Below, one piece after another: positions 6,778 through 9,104 of a stretch of DNA of 9,104 bases; position 1 is the first letter of the stretch, and each line of letters begins with the position of its first letter. The stretch lies in NCBI GenBank assembly GCA_965662575.1, contig CBFIHN010000054.1:1-9104 (forward strand), in the 5' to 3' direction. The notes beneath the pieces were generated by a model that was not told the origin of the DNA, did not search any database, and saw only the letters and a program-made list of their open reading frames with translations. The position numbers were made by a program, and so were the translations under genes. The DNA is from CBFIHN01 sp965662575 (GTDB lineage: Bacteria > Pseudomonadota > Gammaproteobacteria > Francisellales > CACEW01).

Positions 6778-7331
6778 TACGATTGACCAAGCAAGTTAAA
6801 AAATTTCTGCCAATTAAACGCCGGACCTGGGTCCGTTTTTCGTTCAGGAGCAATATCACTGTGGCCGATAATGCGTGCTTTTGTAATATCAGGGTAATGT
6901 CCCTGGATGCAATGGGTTAGTTCCTTTAGTCTATGGTATTGTTCTTCCGTATAGGGAATATCATCAGTACCTTCTAGTTCAATGCCAATAGAAAAATCAT
7001 TGCAATTCACTTTACCCTCAAACTGGGATTGCCCCGCATGCCAAGCACGATCGTTAGTTGAAACATATTGCGTTATGAGCCCTTGGCGATTAATCATAAA
7101 GTGGGCTGATACCTTTAGGCCTTTTAAATCAAAAAAACTTGGATTAGTACTCACATCGATTGTGTTGGTAAATAATTGATCAATATAAGCTAGGCCAAAT
7201 TTGCCAGCAGGTAGACTAATATTATGAATAACCAAGAGGTTAACCTGGCTATCAGGTGGCCGCTGATTATAGTTAGGGGAGGGCAGGTGGCGCTGATTCA
7301 TTAGCCATCCTTCACTGTCGAGTTTTAACAT
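6777..7331 (-). CDS. ampD: 1,6-anhydro-N-acetylmuramyl-L-alanine amidase AmpD
   Basis: AmpD is a cytoplasmic zinc amidase that cuts the peptide from anhydro-muropeptides during murein recycling, which also keeps AmpR-type beta-lactamase inducers low. The 184 residues compare with 183 in E. coli. Zinc ligands are His36 (VIHNIS), His157 (GHSDIAP) and Asp167 (KTDPGPAF). The catalytic pair is expected to be Glu118 (GIELEG) and Lys165. RAWHAG (95-100) and CNDFSIGIELEGTD (110-123) are typical. The ATG at 7331 gives MLKLDSEGWL, matching the E. coli N-terminus (MLLEEGWL), so it is preferred over Met11. No signal peptide is present, as expected for the cytoplasmic enzyme rather than the exported AmiD type. 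It is the first gene of the minus-strand operon and overlaps the btuF-like start by one base. No SD is evident. Confidence 0.96.
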   Translation of the reverse strand: MLKLDSEGWLMNQRHLPSPNYNQRPPDSQVNLLVIHNISLPAGKFGLAYIDQLFTNTIDVSTNPSFFDLKGLKVSAHFMINRQGLITQYVSTNDRAWHAGQSQFEGKVNCNDFSIGIELEGTDDIPYTEEQYHRLKELTHCIQGHYPDITKARIIGHSDIAPERKTDPGPAFNWQKFFNLLGQS

Positions 7332-7369
7332 AAACTAATCACTGTTAAAATAATGTCCATTCTTAAGCA

Positions 7370-7375
7370 ATTATA
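7370..7375 (-). promoter_or_regulatory. Possible -10 element for the ampD operon
   Basis: A perfect TATAAT on the minus strand lies in the 49-nt gap between ampD and tdk and would give a leader of about 32 nt. No good -35 is visible; that region would fall inside the start of tdk. Regulation of the two divergent genes from this short gap may therefore interact. Confidence 0.4.
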
Positions 7376-7380
7376 CTGCT

Positions 7381-7968
7381 ATGGCAAAGCTTTATTTTTA
7401 TTACTCTGCAATGAATGCGGGTAAAACCACAACACTATTACAATCCAACTATAACTATCAAGAGCGTGGCATGCAAACGGTGCTATTTACCCCGGCGTTA
7501 GATGATCGTTACGGCCTAGGTAAAATTACCTCGCGCATTGGTTTGGCCGCGAAGGCGCACTTGTATCAAAGTGATACTAACCTACTAAAAGCAATCAAAA
7601 CCATTCGCCAGCAGCAGTTGATTGATTGTATGCTAATTGATGAGGCGCAATTTTTAAGCAAAGCACAAGTTTTTCAATTGACTGAAGTCGTTGACCAACT
7701 GCATATTCCCGTATTAGCCTATGGTCTGAGAACTGATTATCTAGGCCAACCATTTGAAGGCAGCCTCTATTTACTGTCATGGGCTGACTCCCTAATAGAA
7801 ATTAAAACGGTTTGTCATTGTGGCCGTAAAGCATCACATGTCTTACGGGTTGATACAGAGGGCAGAGTGATTAGTAAAGGGGAACAGGTTGCCATTGGGG
7901 GCAATGAAAGTTATACCTCCGTATGCCGTCGACATTATAAAAATCAAAATACAGGGCGAAAAAGTTGA
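7381..7968 (+). CDS. tdk: Thymidine kinase (type II, zinc-containing)
   Basis: Tdk phosphorylates thymidine or deoxyuridine with ATP in the nucleotide salvage pathway and acts in the cytoplasm. It has 195 residues against 205 in E. coli. The P-loop is SAMNAGKTT (9-17, Lys15). The magnesium/base site is LIDEAQF (85-91, with catalytic Glu88). GLRTDYLGQPFEGS (115-128) is the family loop. The structural zinc site is Cys145, Cys147, Cys182 and His185. The lasso loop GGNESYTSVCRRHY (173-186) closes over thymidine. All key residues are present. The ATG at 7381 is the only credible start, because the next in-frame Met lies inside the P-loop. No clear SD precedes it. The gene runs divergently from ampD with 49 nt between the start codons and has no operon partner on its strand. 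Confidence 0.97.
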   Translation: MAKLYFYYSAMNAGKTTTLLQSNYNYQERGMQTVLFTPALDDRYGLGKITSRIGLAAKAHLYQSDTNLLKAIKTIRQQQLIDCMLIDEAQFLSKAQVFQLTEVVDQLHIPVLAYGLRTDYLGQPFEGSLYLLSWADSLIEIKTVCHCGRKASHVLRVDTEGRVISKGEQVAIGGNESYTSVCRRHYKNQNTGRKS

Positions 7969-7977
7969 GTACTCATC

Positions 7978-8007
7978 TTGACAGACATCGGGCAAACCTT
8001 CTAAAAT
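7978..8007 (+). promoter_or_regulatory. Strong sigma-70 promoter of tRNA-Gln, with a GC-rich discriminator
   Basis: A perfect -35 TTGACA (7978-7983) and a -10 TAAAAT (8002-8007, five of six consensus bases) are 18 bp apart. CACGCCC follows the -10, a GC-rich discriminator typical of tRNA and rRNA promoters under stringent (ppGpp) control. The expected start is near 8014, leaving about 40 nt of 5' leader for RNase P to remove. It is the best promoter match I find in the window. Confidence 0.75.
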
Positions 8008-8054
8008 CACGCCCATTATGCACATCATGAGCGGATCCGTCTCAATGCATCAAC

Positions 8055-8129
8055 TGGGCCGTCGCCAAGCGGTAAGGCACGGGGTTTTGATCTCCGCATG
8101 CGCAGGTTCGAATCCTGCCGGCCCAGCCA
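8055..8129 (+). tRNA. tRNA-Gln (anticodon UUG)
   Basis: The sequence folds into a complete cloverleaf of 75 nt. The acceptor stem TGGGCCG/CGGCCCA is fully paired, the D stem is GCC/GGC, the anticodon stem is CGGGG/CTCCG with one G-T pair, and the T stem GCAGG/CCTGC surrounds TTCGAAT. The loop TTTTGAT places TTG at 8087-8089, reading CAA and CAG. The discriminator is G and CCA is encoded (8127-8129). The unusual first base U opposite A, rather than G-C, is the weak U1-A72 pair that glutaminyl-tRNA synthetase recognises in E. coli tRNA-Gln. The gene lies directly upstream of prs, as in many gammaproteobacteria. Confidence 0.97.
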
Positions 8130-8161
8130 TTCCTTCCCAATTATTTTCTGTTGAAGTTTGT

Positions 8162-8170
8162 TGCTATAAA
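8162..8170 (+). promoter_or_regulatory. Possible extended -10 promoter of prs
   Basis: TGCTATAAA gives an extended -10 (TG, one base, then TATAAA matching five of six). The -35 region is poor (TTATTT near 8141), as is often the case with extended -10 promoters. The predicted start is near 8177, with a leader of about 28 nt before the prs ATG. Read-through from the tRNA promoter may add to expression, since no strong terminator follows the tRNA. Confidence 0.5.
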
Positions 8171-8173
8171 ACT

Positions 8174-8185
8174 TGTCAATTGACA
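8174..8185 (+). promoter_or_regulatory. Perfect 12-bp palindrome at the predicted prs transcription start
   Basis: TGTCAATTGACA is its own reverse complement. It covers roughly -3 to +9 relative to the predicted start and lies nine bases before the prs ribosome binding site, a place where a dimeric repressor could block transcription. It does not resemble the E. coli PurR box. A palindrome of this length can occur by chance in a window this size, so the operator role is an inference from position only. Confidence 0.35.
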
Positions 8186-8194
8186 TCTAAGCTT

Positions 8195-8198
8195 GGAG
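8195..8198 (+). promoter_or_regulatory. Ribosome binding site of prs
   Basis: GGAG lies seven bases before the ATG at 8206 and selects it over the in-frame ATG at 8218. Confidence 0.75.
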
Positions 8199-8205
8199 AT
8201 TCTTC

Positions 8206-9104
8206 ATGGCTGAATTAATGCTGTTCTCTGGAAATGCCACACCAGAACTGGCCAAAGCAGTGGCTGAAAATTTACATTTGCCGTTGAGCAATGCCAAAGT
8301 AGGGGCTTTCAGTGATGGCGAAACAATGGTTAATATTCAAGAGAATGTCCGTGGCCGCGATGTGTTTATCATTCAATCCACTTGTCCTCCCACTAATGAT
8401 AGTTTTATGGAGCTGGTACTGATGGCAGATGCTTTAAAGCGTTCATCAGCAGGGCGTATCACCGCAGTCATTCCATATTTTGGCTATGCCCGCCAAGACC
8501 GCCGTATTCGTTCGTCACGCGTACCAATTACCTCACGTGTTGTCGCTGATATGCTAGCAATTGCTGGGATTGATCGTGTGCTCACAGTTGATATTCATGC
8601 TGAACAGATTCAAGGTTTTTTCCAGATCCCTTTAGATAATGTCTATGGCAATCCCATCATGCTAGATTATATCAAGAGTCAAGATATTCAAAAGCCGGTT
8701 GTCGTCTCGCCTGATATGGGTGGTGTTGCACGTGCACGAGCTTTGGCAAAGCGACTAGACTGTGATTTGGCTATTATAGATAAGCGTCGCCCACGAGCTA
8801 ATGTTGCACAGGTAATGAATATTATAGGCGATATCAGTGGCTATCATTGTTTGTTAGTCGATGATATTGTTGATACAGCAGGAACTTTATGTCGTGCTGC
8901 TGATGCATTGCTCGAACGCGGCGCTGAGAAAGTATCTGCCTATTGCGTTCATCCGGTGCTATCTGGTAGCGCAATTGAAAATATCACTTGTTCAAAATTA
9001 AGTGAGCTTGTCGTGACAGATACCATTCCATTGAAACCGGCAGCACAGCAATGTCATAAAATTAAGCAAATTAGCTTAGCACCAATGTTAGCCGAGACCA
9101 TTCA
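8206..9104 (+). CDS. prs: Ribose-phosphate pyrophosphokinase (PRPP synthetase), cut by the right edge
   Basis: Prs makes 5-phosphoribosyl-1-pyrophosphate from ribose 5-phosphate and ATP, feeding purine, pyrimidine, NAD, histidine and tryptophan synthesis in the cytoplasm. The window holds 299 codons of an expected 315 or so. Visible features are FSGNATPELA (7-16), FSDGE (35-39), NVRGRDVFIIQST (47-59), the catalytic-loop region PYFGYARQDRR (90-100), DIHAEQIQGFF (129-139, His131), the flexible-loop DKRRPRANV (192-200, Lys193 and Arg195), and the PRPP-binding signature VDDIVDTAGTL (218-228). All active-site residues expected in this span are present. It follows tRNA-Gln by 76 nt, and its ATG is set by GGAG seven bases upstream. 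The missing part should be only the final helix. Confidence 0.97.
   Translation, partial: MAELMLFSGNATPELAKAVAENLHLPLSNAKVGAFSDGETMVNIQENVRGRDVFIIQSTCPPTNDSFMELVLMADALKRSSAGRITAVIPYFGYARQDRRIRSSRVPITSRVVADMLAIAGIDRVLTVDIHAEQIQGFFQIPLDNVYGNPIMLDYIKSQDIQKPVVVSPDMGGVARARALAKRLDCDLAIIDKRRPRANVAQVMNIIGDISGYHCLLVDDIVDTAGTLCRAADALLERGAEKVSAYCVHPVLSGSAIENITCSKLSELVVTDTIPLKPAAQQCHKIKQISLAPMLAETI

Noticed and set aside
7372..7377. TATACT as a -10 element for tdk
   Set aside because: It ends three bases before the ATG, so transcription would begin inside the coding sequence.
8018..8218. Open frame of 66 codons on the plus strand
   Set aside because: It runs straight through the complete tRNA-Gln gene and into prs in another frame. 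Its sequence is not protein-like and it has no SD.
1..9104. Mobile element, CRISPR array, toxin-antitoxin pair or defence system
   Set aside because: I saw no transposase or integrase motifs, no regularly spaced repeats, no duplication of the tRNA 3' end as an attachment site, and no small paired genes. The content is core metabolism and envelope genes.

Overview
The window looks like chromosomal DNA of a gammaproteobacterium with a moderately AT-rich genome. Three things point that way: the tRNA-Gln(UUG)-prs arrangement, a Kdo transferase of lipopolysaccharide synthesis, and close resemblance of AmpD, BtuF, MlaA, Aas, Tdk and Prs to their Escherichia coli counterparts. A Legionella/Coxiella-like lineage is possible, but the sequence alone does not settle this. 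No insertion sequence, phage gene, CRISPR array or integration scar is visible.

Layout. Positions 3-398 (+) hold the C-terminal end of an unrecognised protein running in from the left edge. It converges on a long minus-strand block (7331 down to 438), read in the order ampD, btuF-like, mlaA, aas-like, aspartate aminotransferase, waaA. The first four genes are packed tightly (overlaps of 1 and 11 nt, then a short gap) and look like one operon. A 112-nt gap with stem-loops and an SD site separates them from the aminotransferase-waaA pair, which overlap by one base (TAATG). On the plus strand follow tdk (divergent from ampD), tRNA-Gln behind a near-consensus promoter, and prs, which is cut by the right edge about 16 residues before its expected end.

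Function. The minus-strand block is mostly about the cell envelope: AmpD recycles murein peptides, MlaA takes misplaced phospholipid out of the outer membrane, the Aas-like protein activates fatty acids at the membrane, and WaaA adds Kdo to lipid A. The BtuF-like binding protein (corrinoid capture) has no transporter genes beside it. The plus-strand genes serve nucleotide supply (thymidine salvage, PRPP synthesis) and translation.

Most of this is core biology. The least ordinary features are the Aas-like protein, whose N-terminal acyltransferase region lacks the catalytic HX4D and FPEGR motifs; the transporter-less BtuF; and a perfect 12-bp palindrome that would lie over the start site of a likely extended -10 promoter for prs.
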